In this document: in pieces, positions 4,485 to 12,300 of the stretch
Layout of the letters: every line of letters starts with the position of its first letter
Position numbering within the stretch: the first letter of the stretch is position 1
Made by a program: the position numbers and the translations under genes
Notes under the pieces: generated by a model
Database searches by the model: none
Seen by the model: the letters and a program-made list of their open reading frames with translations, nothing else
Told to the model about the DNA's origin: nothing
IMG/VR virus record: IMGVR_UViG_3300030061_002624
Location: 2,047 to 22,268 of that record
Reading direction: 5' to 3' (one strand)
DNA: 20,222 bases
From: a virus

Positions 4485-6416
4485 ATGGCTATAATATATT
4501 CATATCCATTAACCACTTCACCACTAAATGGTAGTGACTTAATGTTGATATCAGACATGACATCCAGTGATAGGCCAACTAGAAGTGTTACACTACAACA
4601 GATTGCTAATTTTGCGTCAGCTGGTGGAGTTGCTGGTGTTGGTCAAGTTATAGCTGGAAACAATATAACATTAGATCCACCCGAAGGAACTGGAATAGTA
4701 ACTCTAAACGCAGTAGTTCCAGCACCTGTAACATATACATTTGTTAATGCGTCTGCTGTACAAACCGGTGATGCAATACTTAGACTAAGTGACGGCACTA
4801 CAGATCAAAACGTAGGGATAAAAGCAGGTAGTAATATTACAATAGACAACAATGCTTCTAATCAGTTTACAATTAATGCAGATATAGCATGTTGGACGTT
4901 GAGCGCGCAAAGTGAGGAAGGTAATGTTTCTCTTTTGCTTTCTGATGGTGGATCAGAGGATCCTGAAGGTTGTCCAGATACTGCAGTAACTTTTGCGGCT
5001 GGTGAAAATATGACAATAACCTCAAATGAAGGAGGCAGCATAATTACTTTTACAGCAGCTGGTGGTGGCGGTGAAGGAATGGCTTCATGGACACTAAGCG
5101 CTGATTCTGGCACTGATCAAACCGTAACAAATGCTGATACAGTTAATATAGCTGGTGGAAACATTATAACTACAAGTGTTGCTGCTACAGACGAAGTTAC
5201 TGTAACACATGATAATGTAGCTAGAACTAATACTGCTCAACAAGCAACTTTAGCGTTCGGATCTAGCTTTTCTACTATAACAGGAATTACATCGTCAACA
5301 GAAGGTCATATCACAAATGTAACAACGAGCACGTTGACTATTCCAAGCATACCTTGTGCAAGTTCTACTATAGGTGGTATTAGAGCTAGTGCAGTTGAAA
5401 CTACTCTTCCATCTCCATCAGAAACAGGTAATTATTATCCTATAGAAGTTATTGAAAACGAAGAGCCAACAGACAACGATTGCTTTGCTGTAGTAAGAGT
5501 TCCTACTGGTGGTGGCGCAGCAATTTCTTGTCCAACTGCAACTACACTAGGAGGTATTAGAGCTACTCAAGTAGCAGTTACGTCTCCAGAAATAGCTGGA
5601 AGCGGTACTTATTATCCTATAGAAACTCTTATTGAACAAGAAGTGGAAACTGATAATTGTAGAGCAGTTGTTAAAATTCCAGATGCTGCAGCTCCTGGAA
5701 ATGGGCAAATAACTATTACAGCGGGAACCGGGTTAAGTGGCGGTGGAACATTTACAGTTAATCAAGCTGGCAGCACTGAAGTAACGCTTAATGCAGATAG
5801 CTCTAGTAGCGAAACAGGTTGGTCACCTATGACAATAACTGAAGGAGCTACAACTCTTCCTGTTCAAGCTGAACAATCGCTTACTATTTTTTATCATGCT
5901 ACAGCTGATGCAACATTTAATGCTAACACTATAAAAATGATGCTAACAGACGTAGACGCTGCAGGAGGTGTTAATAAAGACGATAATTTCTCTGTAGCTT
6001 TATACTCAGGATCTTTAACAGATTTTGAAAACGGTGGAACTGCGCCATCTTTAATAAACAACTGGGATTATACACCAGCAGGTGGAACACCTGTTTTTGG
6101 TATTAAAGAAATTACTAGTGAGACAACTTCTAGTATTGTAGCTGGAAACGACTATGTTATTGCAGTATCTGTAAAACCTGGTGGCGCATTATTACTAGGA
6201 GATGGTGTAGTTACAGGTAGTTTAGGTAGTTCATTTATCAACTCAAGATACTTAGGTGTGGGTAATACTACTCTATATGGAACAATTGGAGATGAATGGC
6301 CTGAGAATTTAGCTGAACTTCCAACTTTTGATGGAGGAACACCATGGAGATATTCTATACACTTCTATAATGTAACTGCAGTTGAAGAAGAAGCTCCAGA
6401 TCCAAAAGGAGGATAA
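4485..6416 (+). CDS. Tail fibre / receptor-binding-type structural protein, 643 aa
   Basis: The N-terminus (MAIIYSYPLTTSPLNGSDLM, then LISDMTSSDRPTRSVTLQQI) matches the start I recognise from fibre proteins of Bacteroidota and aquatic phages, probably the virion-attachment part. Residues about 80-290 contain three degenerate beta modules with recurring 'G.NITI/MTI...' and 'WTLSA' (residues 137 and 202). Residues 291-340 and 349-398 are a tandem duplication (TTLGGIRA, YYPIE, AVV.[VI]P). A Gly/Thr-rich stretch (AGTGLSGGGTFTVNQAG) leads to a C-terminal beta-sandwich-like domain, about 440-632, probably contacting the host. Low-complexity, Gly/Thr/Ser-rich composition fits a trimeric fibre. The family call is secure; exact fold and receptor are not. 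Confidence 0.8.
   Translation: MAIIYSYPLTTSPLNGSDLMLISDMTSSDRPTRSVTLQQIANFASAGGVAGVGQVIAGNNITLDPPEGTGIVTLNAVVPAPVTYTFVNASAVQTGDAILRLSDGTTDQNVGIKAGSNITIDNNASNQFTINADIACWTLSAQSEEGNVSLLLSDGGSEDPEGCPDTAVTFAAGENMTITSNEGGSIITFTAAGGGGEGMASWTLSADSGTDQTVTNADTVNIAGGNIITTSVAATDEVTVTHDNVARTNTAQQATLAFGSSFSTITGITSSTEGHITNVTTSTLTIPSIPCASSTIGGIRASAVETTLPSPSETGNYYPIEVIENEEPTDNDCFAVVRVPTGGGAAISCPTATTLGGIRATQVAVTSPEIAGSGTYYPIETLIEQEVETDNCRAVVKIPDAAAPGNGQITITAGTGLSGGGTFTVNQAGSTEVTLNADSSSSETGWSPMTITEGATTLPVQAEQSLTIFYHATADATFNANTIKMMLTDVDAAGGVNKDDNFSVALYSGSLTDFENGGTAPSLINNWDYTPAGGTPVFGIKEITSETTSSIVAGNDYVIAVSVKPGGALLLGDGVVTGSLGSSFINSRYLGVGNTTLYGTIGDEWPENLAELPTFDGGTPWRYSIHFYNVTAVEEEAPDPKGG
5355..5678 (+). repeat. 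Tandem ~50-residue duplication inside the fibre gene
   Basis: Residues 291-340 and 349-398 of the fibre align over their whole length: C.S/T-TIGGIRAS vs C.TATTLGGIRAT, NYYPIEVIENE vs TYYPIETLIEQE, TDNDCFAVVRVP vs TDNCRAVVKIP. Both copies hold two cysteines at like positions. The DNA has diverged, so the duplication is not recent. Confidence 0.7.
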
Positions 6417-6420
6417 AAAA

Positions 6421-6460
6421 TTTCTACATACCGTAGAAAACCAAACTATCAAGTGATAGT
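6421..6460 (+). terminator. Two tandem hairpins after the fibre gene
   Basis: Hairpin 1: TTTCTAC (6421-6427) and GTAGAAA (6433-6439) around ATACC. Hairpin 2: ACTATC (6445-6450) and GATAGT (6455-6460) around AAGT. They fill the 80-base gap between two co-oriented genes. Neither is followed by a U-run, so they may be a weak terminator, an RNA-processing site or mRNA stabilisers. Confidence 0.4.
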
Positions 6461-6496
6461 ATAAATAACCAACGTTAAACATAAAACCAAAATAAA

Positions 6497-6784
6497 ATGA
6501 CGTTTTTATACCGTACTCAAGCGTGGAGTAGTACCCCACAACCAGATCAAAATATGATCAACCACTGGAAACATATAACAGAAAAAAGTAACTGGAGAAT
6601 TGTTCAGCTACCAAATGGATTTTTCCAAACAGAATATAAACATCCAGAAGAAGATGACTGGATCGACGTAACAAGAAGAGAAACAATGGATGGTGCTGAA
6701 GCCGCTATTGATGGATCTATAGAACATTATACAAAAAAATTAGAGTTCTTAAAAGGACCTAAAGTAGTTAAAACTTTTAAATAA
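6497..6784 (+). CDS. Conserved small phage protein, 95 aa
   Basis: ATG at 6497 with an ACCAAAATAAA leader. The middle of the protein (WRIVQLPNGFFQTEYKHPEE, then DDWIDVTRRETMDGAEAAID) is a pattern I recognise from proteins next to fibre genes in many uncultured phages. It looks like a small beta-sheet domain followed by an amphipathic helix. A fibre-associated or virion role is inferred from position only. Confidence 0.7.
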   Translation: MTFLYRTQAWSSTPQPDQNMINHWKHITEKSNWRIVQLPNGFFQTEYKHPEEDDWIDVTRRETMDGAEAAIDGSIEHYTKKLEFLKGPKVVKTFK

Positions 6785-6792
6785 AAATAAAA

Positions 6793-7761
6793 ATGGCAAT
6801 AAGCGCGACAATAACAACATCTCGTTTTGGGACTAGTCACGATGCAGCATACTTAAAAATAATTAAAACAACTACTGACTACTTGACAAATTCGTCTTGT
6901 AGTCATGTAGGTGTTTATGATTCAATAGCTGCATACCTAAGTGGTGCTCAACCTATGTATGTTGAGAAAATTAATTATAATCAAGAATATGTCCAAGATA
7001 CTTGGGGTAGTGCAGAAGAAGCTACACCACCTAGACAAACTGCATATAGAGCTAGTAGAGATAAGATTAAAAATATTTCAGATTATAGTAATATAGTTAA
7101 TATATATGATTATGGTTTTGAAGGCGGAGGATCTTTAACTTCAGAAGAGCAAACAGAATTAAAAAATGCAAGAACTGAGTTAAGTGATGTAGAAGAACAT
7201 TTAACATCTTTAAACATGCACTTAGCTAAAGAAGAAGAAAGAAAATCTATTCTTGAACCAGAGCTTGCTGGATTAACAGCTAAGATGGATGCTTTAATTA
7301 AAGACATAGATGATAAGAAAAACGCTCATCAAGGTTTAAAAGAAACTTTAGACATGGCTCGTGATAAAATGACTAAGCTAAAAGAAGCTTATGAAAAATC
7401 TGAATCTCAAGAAGATGAAGATAAGGTTAGAGCTCATTCTCCTATATTAGAAGCAGCGGAGAAAGCATATCAAGAAGCTGAAGTAGAGCTTAAGGAAAAG
7501 TCAAAAGAAAGAGAAGATCTTAATAGATCGATAGAAGAAACTAAAGCTAATTTGTCTGAAAATAGTTCGATGTTAGAAGATATAGCCTTAGACATTGAAA
7601 AAGCTCAAGAACACCAAAAAGAGGTTTCAGAAAGATATGGAGCGTTAATAGCTAAAGACGCTACTGCAAAGTTTACAGAAAACTCTATGCAAAAACAAAA
7701 AGAAGAAGCACAAGCTGAAGGTAAACTAAAAGAACTTGTAGAAGAATATCAAGGATCATAA
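6793..7761 (+). CDS. Coiled-coil structural protein, 322 aa
   Basis: ATG at 6793 behind AATAAAAATAAAA. The first ~110 residues (MAISATITTSRFGTSHDAAY...) form a globular domain of a type found downstream of fibre genes in aquatic phages. After a GFEGGGS hinge, residues about 112-320 are a long charged coiled coil with dense Glu/Lys heptads and no prolines except near residue 217. The shape, a small head on a long helical rod, suggests a fibre or fibre-accessory protein. The strings of Glu and Lys make remote homology searches unreliable for the rod. Confidence 0.65.
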   Translation: MAISATITTSRFGTSHDAAYLKIIKTTTDYLTNSSCSHVGVYDSIAAYLSGAQPMYVEKINYNQEYVQDTWGSAEEATPPRQTAYRASRDKIKNISDYSNIVNIYDYGFEGGGSLTSEEQTELKNARTELSDVEEHLTSLNMHLAKEEERKSILEPELAGLTAKMDALIKDIDDKKNAHQGLKETLDMARDKMTKLKEAYEKSESQEDEDKVRAHSPILEAAEKAYQEAEVELKEKSKEREDLNRSIEETKANLSENSSMLEDIALDIEKAQEHQKEVSERYGALIAKDATAKFTENSMQKQKEEAQAEGKLKELVEEYQGS

Positions 7762-7772
7762 AAAAAAATATT

Positions 7773-7844
7773 ATGGGATACACAACAAAGCCAAAGCCAA
7801 AGCCAAAGCCAAAGCCAAAGCCAAAGCCAAAGCCTAAAAAATAA
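7773..7844 (+). CDS. Lys-Pro repeat micro-ORF, MGYTT(KP)8KK, 23 aa
   Basis: ATG at 7773, TAA at 7842-7844. After MGYTT come eight Lys-Pro pairs and two lysines, encoded by a perfect AAGCCA hexamer array. A KP-repeat peptide would be extended (polyproline-like) and strongly basic. It lies 11 bases after the coiled-coil gene and 26 bases before groEL. The ATG context (TATT-ATG) is like that of neighbouring genes, which supports translation, but the repeat could also just be a DNA element. Confidence 0.45.
   Translation: MGYTTKPKPKPKPKPKPKPKPKK
7788..7835 (+). repeat. Hexanucleotide tandem repeat (AAGCCA)8
   Basis: Eight consecutive AAGCCA units, the last ending in T. It is the only long perfect microsatellite in the late arm. 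Such arrays change length by replication slippage; each step of 6 bp keeps the reading frame, changing the peptide by one KP pair. Confidence 0.85.
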
Positions 7845-7870
7845 CTAATAAACCAATTTAATTTAATCAA

Positions 7871-9412
7871 ATGAACGAAACAATAGTAAAGCACCTTAAC
7901 TTTGGAGAGGATGCTAAGAATAAAATATTCCAAGGTATAGACAAGTTAACTAAAGCTGTTAGCTCTACATTAGGAGCTAGTGGCAAATGCGTAATACTAG
8001 AAGATGGTTCTGGTAATCCTCAAATAACTAAAGATGGAGTTACGGTAGCTGATTCAGTTATTTTACTTGACCCAGTAGAAAACATGGGTGCTAAACTACT
8101 AAAAGAAGCAGCGAGAAAAACAGTGAGAGAAGCTGGTGATGGCACAACAACAGCTACTGTATTGGCTCATGCTATATTAGACGAAGCTTATAAACTTGCG
8201 GGACATCAAAGTGCAAGGGAATTAAAGACTGGGATTAACAATGCTGTAGATAAAGTAATAAAATACTTAGAAAAAATTTCATCAGAAGTTAAGGGAAATG
8301 AAATAGCTAATGTTGCTACTATATCTTCTAACAACGATGCAGAGTTAGGAGAAATAATTTATAGTGCTTTTAAAAGTGTAGATGATACTGGTGTAGTTAT
8401 AATGGAAACGCATGATGATCCAGAAACTGTAGTAGAAGAAGTTGATGGCATACAGTATGCAGCTTCATTAAAAAACCCACACTTTATAACAGATAAAGAA
8501 AAAGGTACAGCCGTTTTAAAAAATCCTTTAGTACTAATCGTTGAGAGTAAGATTGAAAACATAAGAAAAATACAATCTGTTCTAGAGTATATAATTAAAA
8601 ACAAAAGATCATTGTTAATTATAGGTGATTCAGATAATCAAGTTATGACTGCATTAGCCATGAACAAGGTTAAAGGTAATATAAATGTAAATATAATCGA
8701 TGCACCTGCATATGGATTAAACAAAAAAGATATATTAGAAGATTTAGCTTTATTGACTGGTGCAACTGTTATAAATGAAAACTTAGGTGATGACTTAGAC
8801 TTGATATCGCCCGAACATTTAGGAACATGTATTAGTTCTACAACTAGTCAAAAAGAAACTATTATACAAGTTGAAAATAAGCCTAAAGAAATTGATGAGT
8901 TAATTTTATCAATAAACAAACAGATTAAAGAGACTAGTAATCCAAACATAAAAATAAGACACGAAAAAAGATTAGCAAGATTATTAGCTAAAGTTGCTAT
9001 TGTAAAAGTAGGTGCTAATTCCAGTGTTGAACTAAAAGAAAAGAAAGATAGAGTTGAAGATGCTATTTGTGCTACAAAAGCTGCAATCAAAGAAGGTATA
9101 GTGCCTGGTGGGGGTATAGCTTTACTCAATGCTTCACAAAATATAATTCCAAAATCTAAATCAGAAGAAGTTTTATTAGAAGCAATTAAAGCACCTTTCA
9201 ATATAATATTGCAAAATGCTGGAGTATTAGAATATGAAACACCTAAAGTAAAAGGAAAAGGATTGAACGTGGTTACAGGAAAAACGGTAAATATGGTAAA
9301 GTCCGGAATAATAGATCCTTTACTTGTTACTAAAAGTGCATTACGAAATGCAGCTTCTGTAGCTACAACTATATTATCTACTGATTGTGTAATTAATAAT
9401 TTAAGAGCATGA
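7871..9412 (+). CDS. groEL: Phage chaperonin GroEL (Hsp60), 513 aa
   Basis: ATP-driven folding chaperonin acting in the host cytoplasm, probably on phage proteins. Nearly full length compared with bacterial GroEL (about 548 aa). ATPase residues are present: Asp55 in ITKDGVTVA, Asp90 in [12 protein letters not shown], Asp397 in [15 protein letters not shown], followed by [10 protein letters not shown]. The strongly conserved LGPKG phosphate-loop motif is LGASG (34-38), so the usual Pro is Ala. In the apical domain the usual RGYLSPYF is ASLKNPHF (198-205), and the GGM-rich C-terminal tail is absent. The gene overlaps groES by 4 nt (ATGA), and the order groEL-groES is the reverse of bacterial operons. 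It lies among fibre and virion genes, suggesting a role in folding them (inference). Confidence 0.95.
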   Translation: MNETIVKHLNFGEDAKNKIFQGIDKLTKAVSSTLGASGKCVILEDGSGNPQITKDGVTVADSVILLDPVENMGAKLLKEAARKTVREAGDGTTTATVLAHAILDEAYKLAGHQSARELKTGINNAVDKVIKYLEKISSEVKGNEIANVATISSNNDAELGEIIYSAFKSVDDTGVVIMETHDDPETVVEEVDGIQYAASLKNPHFITDKEKGTAVLKNPLVLIVESKIENIRKIQSVLEYIIKNKRSLLIIGDSDNQVMTALAMNKVKGNINVNIIDAPAYGLNKKDILEDLALLTGATVINENLGDDLDLISPEHLGTCISSTTSQKETIIQVENKPKEIDELILSINKQIKETSNPNIKIRHEKRLARLLAKVAIVKVGANSSVELKEKKDRVEDAICATKAAIKEGIVPGGGIALLNASQNIIPKSKSEEVLLEAIKAPFNIILQNAGVLEYETPKVKGKGLNVVTGKTVNMVKSGIIDPLLVTKSALRNAASVATTILSTDCVINNLRA

Positions 9413-9669
9413 AAGCAGTAGGAAGAAATATACTTATATTACCAATAAAAAGAAAAGACAACAAAACAAAAGGTGGGTTGATATTAACAGATGCTCATCG
9501 AGAAGACTTAAGATATAACTTAGCAAAAGTTGTTACAGTAGGAGATGAAGTAAAAGGATTAAATGATTCTGATACTATTTACTATGACAGCAACTCTGGC
9601 TTTGGTATTGAAATTAATAAAGAAAAATTTAAAATCATAAAAGACCACGACGTGGTAATAATACTTTAA
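9409..9669 (+). CDS. groES: Phage co-chaperonin GroES, 86 aa
   Basis: Lid of the GroEL chamber. It starts at ATG 9409, overlapping the groEL stop. [20 protein letters not shown] gives the first beta-strands; residues about 17-32 are the mobile loop with GGLIL (22-26), the counterpart of GGIVL in GroES, which docks on the GroEL apical domain. VVTVGDEV and DTIYYDSNSG follow the barrel strands, ending KIIKDHDVVIIL. Length is slightly below bacterial GroES (about 97 aa). Coupling to groEL means they probably act as a pair. Confidence 0.9.
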   Translation: MKAVGRNILILPIKRKDNKTKGGLILTDAHREDLRYNLAKVVTVGDEVKGLNDSDTIYYDSNSGFGIEINKEKFKIIKDHDVVIIL

Positions 9670-9672
9670 AAC

Positions 9673-10362
9673 ATGGATCCACAAGCAAGATTAAACAAAA
9701 TGATAAAAGCACAAAAAAGTCCGCCAATGGCATATAAAGATATAAGACGAGGAGACGATCCGCAGTTAGATCAAATGGACACTTGGGATGCTAAACAAAC
9801 GTCGGGTTCAAATAATCCGGGAAGTAGTAGATTTAAGACAGCGGTTAAAAATTTTTTAGATCCTACTAAAAATATAAAAGGTGAAACAAAAGTTCTTAAT
9901 GAAAGGCAAAAATTAAGAGCAGCTAAAAAACTTGTTAGAAAACGTGATGACGAAGGAAAGGTTGTGAATTATGCAGAGAATGCAGCAAGAACAAGTAATA
10001 TAGCTTTAGATATGGATAAAGGAAGCACGTATAGTAAATTGTTAAAATCTAGAGCTTATAAAAAGAACGAAGCAGATCAAAGAGGAATTTCAGTTGGAAA
10101 AATGAAAAGAGGCTATAAGCATAAAAATGCTTCGCTTGATGCTCAAAACAGTGATAAAGTAAGTAGCGATGATGCACACGAATTAACATATAAGCAAACA
10201 GCTAAAGCTGCAAAAATGGTTAGTAAAGGTAAAGACAAAAAAGCTAAGAAGTTTATAAGTAACAAGAAGAATAAAAATGAACGTAAGATTATTAGAAAGA
10301 CTGGAGACGATATGTCAACAGTTTCAACCATGGATCATCAACGTATTCTTAATAAACTATAA
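9673..10362 (+). CDS. Basic hypothetical phage protein, 229 aa
   Basis: ATG at 9673, three bases after groES. It is very Lys/Arg-rich and hydrophilic throughout. The N-terminal ~60 residues (MDPQARLNKMIKAQKSPPMA; DDPQLDQMDTWDAKQTSGSN) look disordered and the rest carries repeated basic clusters (RKRDDEGK, KKAKKFISNKKNKNERKIIR). No catalytic motif, signal or membrane segment. Composition fits a DNA-binding, internal virion or scaffold-like protein. The family is not recognised. Confidence 0.65.
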   Translation: MDPQARLNKMIKAQKSPPMAYKDIRRGDDPQLDQMDTWDAKQTSGSNNPGSSRFKTAVKNFLDPTKNIKGETKVLNERQKLRAAKKLVRKRDDEGKVVNYAENAARTSNIALDMDKGSTYSKLLKSRAYKKNEADQRGISVGKMKRGYKHKNASLDAQNSDKVSSDDAHELTYKQTAKAAKMVSKGKDKKAKKFISNKKNKNERKIIRKTGDDMSTVSTMDHQRILNKL

Positions 10363-10809
10363 TTGAGAAAACCTACAGCTTCTGAGTTAAAAGATTTGCA
10401 TTTATTAAAACATTATAGGATAGTACGTAAATGGGCGTGTAAAACCTGTAATATTAAAGATGCAGACCTTGAGTTATTAATCTACTTAGAAGCTATAGAT
10501 CATTTTTCAAAACAAGATTTTAAAACCGGTACGTACTCATACAGCTGGGACAACAGGCGCTGGAACAGATTGTTAAAAGAGGGTTGGATAGTCGTTTGGA
10601 GAAAACGAAATAGAACAACGCAGAAATACAATATATACAAAGTATCCTTTAAGTGCAAACAGTTAATTAGTCGTATGTACCGTATTATGTTAGGTGAGGA
10701 AGACATACCAACTACTACTCGTAGTAATATAATAATGAAAAAGAAAACATATATAGATAAAGTACTTTCTCACTCTATATTAAACTTAAACAACGATAAA
10801 AATAGATAA
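10363..10809 (+). CDS. MarR-like winged-helix protein, 148 aa
   Basis: Starts with TTG at 10363, directly after the previous stop (TAATTG); no ATG lies early in this frame, and homologues I remember start at the same place. The domain runs about 10-110: helices with HYRIVRKWACKTCNIKDADL and LELLIYLEAIDHFSK, a recognition region SWDNRRWNRLLKEGW, then a wing WIVVWRKRNRTTQKYNIYKV. This is the winged-helix (MarR-type) arrangement I recognise from Bacteroidota phages. It is expected to bind DNA and could be a late transcription regulator; partner and targets are unknown. The C-terminal ~30 residues are basic and likely flexible. Confidence 0.65.
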   Translation: MRKPTASELKDLHLLKHYRIVRKWACKTCNIKDADLELLIYLEAIDHFSKQDFKTGTYSYSWDNRRWNRLLKEGWIVVWRKRNRTTQKYNIYKVSFKCKQLISRMYRIMLGEEDIPTTTRSNIIMKKKTYIDKVLSHSILNLNNDKNR

Positions 10810-10811
10810 TT

Positions 10812-11162
10812 ATGCCAGATCCAATGACAGCAATTGCCTTAGCACAAGCAGGTATTCAAGCCGGAAAAGCGGTGCAAGATGGAATAGACAAAAGAATAAA
10901 GTCATCAGATTTTAGTTCAGGCCAAGAAGAAGAATATAAAATTAAGGATCCTGTAAAGCCAGTGGACTTAGCTTCAAATGATAGAAAGTTTAATCCATAT
11001 AGTAGAAAAATGAGTAGTGGAACTTCTTCTATAGAACCAGCTGTAGATTCAAATTATGATCAAGCATTTAATACCCTATCAATGGGTCCAATAGATAACA
11101 CTTCTGTTCCTGAAAATGAAGAAATAAACAGAGGTGATATATTTTCAAACCAAATTAGTTAA
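10812..11162 (+). CDS. Hypothetical phage protein, 116 aa
   Basis: ATG at 10812 (AATT-ATG). An Ala/Gly/Gln-rich N-terminal helix (MPDPMTAIALAQAGIQAGKA) is followed by a polar, probably disordered remainder rich in Ser, Asn, Asp and Pro. The helix could be a membrane-active or assembly segment, as in some internal virion proteins, but I do not recognise the family. Tightly packed between the winged-helix gene and the small Cys-rich gene. Confidence 0.6.
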   Translation: MPDPMTAIALAQAGIQAGKAVQDGIDKRIKSSDFSSGQEEEYKIKDPVKPVDLASNDRKFNPYSRKMSSGTSSIEPAVDSNYDQAFNTLSMGPIDNTSVPENEEINRGDIFSNQIS

Positions 11163-11172
11163 AAAATAAATT

Positions 11173-11346
11173 ATGCCAAGTTACGGAGAAAAACAACAAC
11201 CAGCAGGATATGCTAAAAAATGCGGGTGTGGACCAGTAGGTACTAGAGTAATGATGAGTAATAAATCTAATGTTACTCCAGTTTTAAAAACAATCGACAA
11301 CATACCTTACAAAGGTAATGCTGTGTTGAACGCTAATAGATCATGA
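11173..11346 (+). CDS. Small Cys-containing protein, 57 aa
   Basis: ATG at 11173 (AAATT-ATG), TGA at 11344-11346. MPSYGEKQQPAGYAKKCGCG carries a CxC pair in KCGCGP (17-21), followed by VGTRVMMSNKSNVTPVLKTI and a polar tail. A like GCGC pair occurs in the small protein at 12557. It overlaps the following membrane-protein gene by 4 nt (ATGA). No known function. Confidence 0.55.
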   Translation: MPSYGEKQQPAGYAKKCGCGPVGTRVMMSNKSNVTPVLKTIDNIPYKGNAVLNANRS

Positions 11347-11516
11347 TGGGTTTAGACGACTTAAAATTATATTGTTTAAATATAACGTCATTTACTATTG
11401 TTAGTTTTGATTGGTTAGAACCTTTTTTAAAGATATTATTATTGTTTACTACTTTAGGCTATACAGCTCATAAATGGTGGATAATGAAAAAGAAAAATAA
11501 TGAGACAGATAAATAA
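11343..11516 (+). CDS. Small membrane protein, holin-like, 57 aa
   Basis: ATG at 11343, TAA at 11514-11516; 17-nt overlap with the amidase gene, so translation is coupled. Two hydrophobic stretches, a weak one at about 10-21 (YCLNITSFTIVS) and a clear one at about 26-41 (EPFLKILLLFTTLGYT), are followed by HKWWIMKKKNNETDK, a positively charged tail typical of small holins. Directly before the endolysin, this is the classical holin position. A homologous holin activity is inferred; another holin candidate lies at 14488. Confidence 0.6.
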   Translation: MMGLDDLKLYCLNITSFTIVSFDWLEPFLKILLLFTTLGYTAHKWWIMKKKNNETDK

Positions 11517-11913
11517 AATTATCGTACATTGCTCCGCTACCAGGGAAGGTGAAAACTACACAGTAGATACTATACGTAGTTGGCATGTTGACGGTAGAGG
11601 CTGGAGTGACATAGGCTATCATTTCTACATAGACTTATATGGTGAAATACACAAAGGTAGAGATATAGCTAGAATCGGGGCTCACACGAAGGGTCAGAAT
11701 CGTAATTCAATAGGTATATGCTATTGTGGTGGCGTTGAAGCTGATGGTAAGACCCCGAAAGATACTAGACTAGATTGTCAAAAAGATAGTCTATTAGCAG
11801 TGCTAAGAACGCTTAAGGCAATGTATCCTGAAGCTGTAATACATTCTCACAAGGACTTTGCTAACAAAGCGTGTCCATCATTTGATGCTACTAATGAATA
11901 TGAAAATATCTGA
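11500..11913 (+). CDS. N-acetylmuramoyl-L-alanine amidase (endolysin), 137 aa
   Basis: Zinc amidase of the T7-lysozyme/PGRP type (Amidase_2) that cleaves the bond between muramic acid and the stem peptide. Zinc ligands by motif are His10 in IVHCSAT, His117 in HSHKDFANKACPSFD, and Cys125; the catalytic Tyr40 lies in GYHFYI and Lys123 sits before ACP. The domain fills the protein, with no signal peptide, so it depends on a holin for release. Length is close to T7 lysozyme (about 150 aa). It sits between two membrane protein genes, making a compact lysis block. Confidence 0.92.
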   Translation: MRQINKIIVHCSATREGENYTVDTIRSWHVDGRGWSDIGYHFYIDLYGEIHKGRDIARIGAHTKGQNRNSIGICYCGGVEADGKTPKDTRLDCQKDSLLAVLRTLKAMYPEAVIHSHKDFANKACPSFDATNEYENI

Positions 11914-12175
11914 AGGAACCGAATTCAAGATAGACATTAAAACAGTAATAAGCTTAATAGTTGTAACGTCTATGTTTGTAGGTATGTACTATACACTACA
12001 AGCAGATATTGAACAAGCTAAAAAAATGCCACCATCTGAAATAAAAAGATTAGAATACGACCTTAAACAGCAATGGCAAACTGAACATATAGAAGACTTA
12101 GAAGAAAAAGTTGATGAAATACTTTTTTGGTGTAAAGAGGTAGATGGTAAATTAAGTAATAAAAAAGATAAGTGA
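11900..12175 (+). CDS. Membrane/coiled-coil lysis accessory protein (spanin-like), 91 aa
   Basis: I chose ATG 11900 (MKISEGTEFKIDIKTVISLI); ATG 11894 is an equal alternative, while the longer frame from 11858 lies inside the amidase and is less likely. The KISEGTEF start occurs in small membrane proteins next to endolysins in many phages. After the N-terminal 14 residues comes one membrane helix (IKTVISLIVVTSMFVGMYYT), then a charged coiled coil (IKRLEYDLKQQWQTEHIEDL). This is the layout of an inner-membrane spanin or a signal-anchor lysis protein. No lipoprotein partner was seen nearby. Confidence 0.65.
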   Translation: MKISEGTEFKIDIKTVISLIVVTSMFVGMYYTLQADIEQAKKMPPSEIKRLEYDLKQQWQTEHIEDLEEKVDEILFWCKEVDGKLSNKKDK

Positions 12176-12300
12176 TGGCTAGAAAAGCAACTAAAAGAAA
12201 AAAGAAAGCCTGTTGGAGAGGATACGAAAAGCGAGGTATGAAAAAGAAAGGTGGACGTATGGTTAATAACTGTGTTAAAAAAGGAACAAAGAAAAAATGA
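12175..12300 (+). CDS. Small basic protein with CWRGYEKRGMK motif, 41 aa
   Basis: ATG at 12175 sharing a base with the previous stop (TGATG), TGA at 12298-12300. The whole protein is a Lys/Arg-rich short motif: KKACWRGYEKRGMKKKGGRM, then VNNCVKKG. I recognise the CW.GYE..GMK.K.G...NCV pattern as one found as a small separate protein or as a tail of virion proteins in marine phages. Two cysteines (13 and 33) flank the motif. Role unknown. Confidence 0.65.
   Translation: MARKATKRKKKACWRGYEKRGMKKKGGRMVNNCVKKGTKKK

Noticed and set aside
6460-6467. TATAAATA, identical to the T4 late promoter box
   Set aside because: Occurs once here and once on the minus strand (2486-2493) in very AT-rich DNA, is not found before other late genes, and no T4-type late sigma factor is seen.
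7685-7933. Minus-strand ORF with a GFGFGF run
   Set aside because: It is the antisense reading of the AAGCCA array and flanking A/T-rich DNA, crosses three plus-strand genes and has no start signal.
11858-11899. Longer start for the spanin-like gene
   Set aside because: The extra 14 residues are the shifted frame of the amidase's conserved KACPSFD region; the MKISEGTEF start fits known relatives and normal overlap size.
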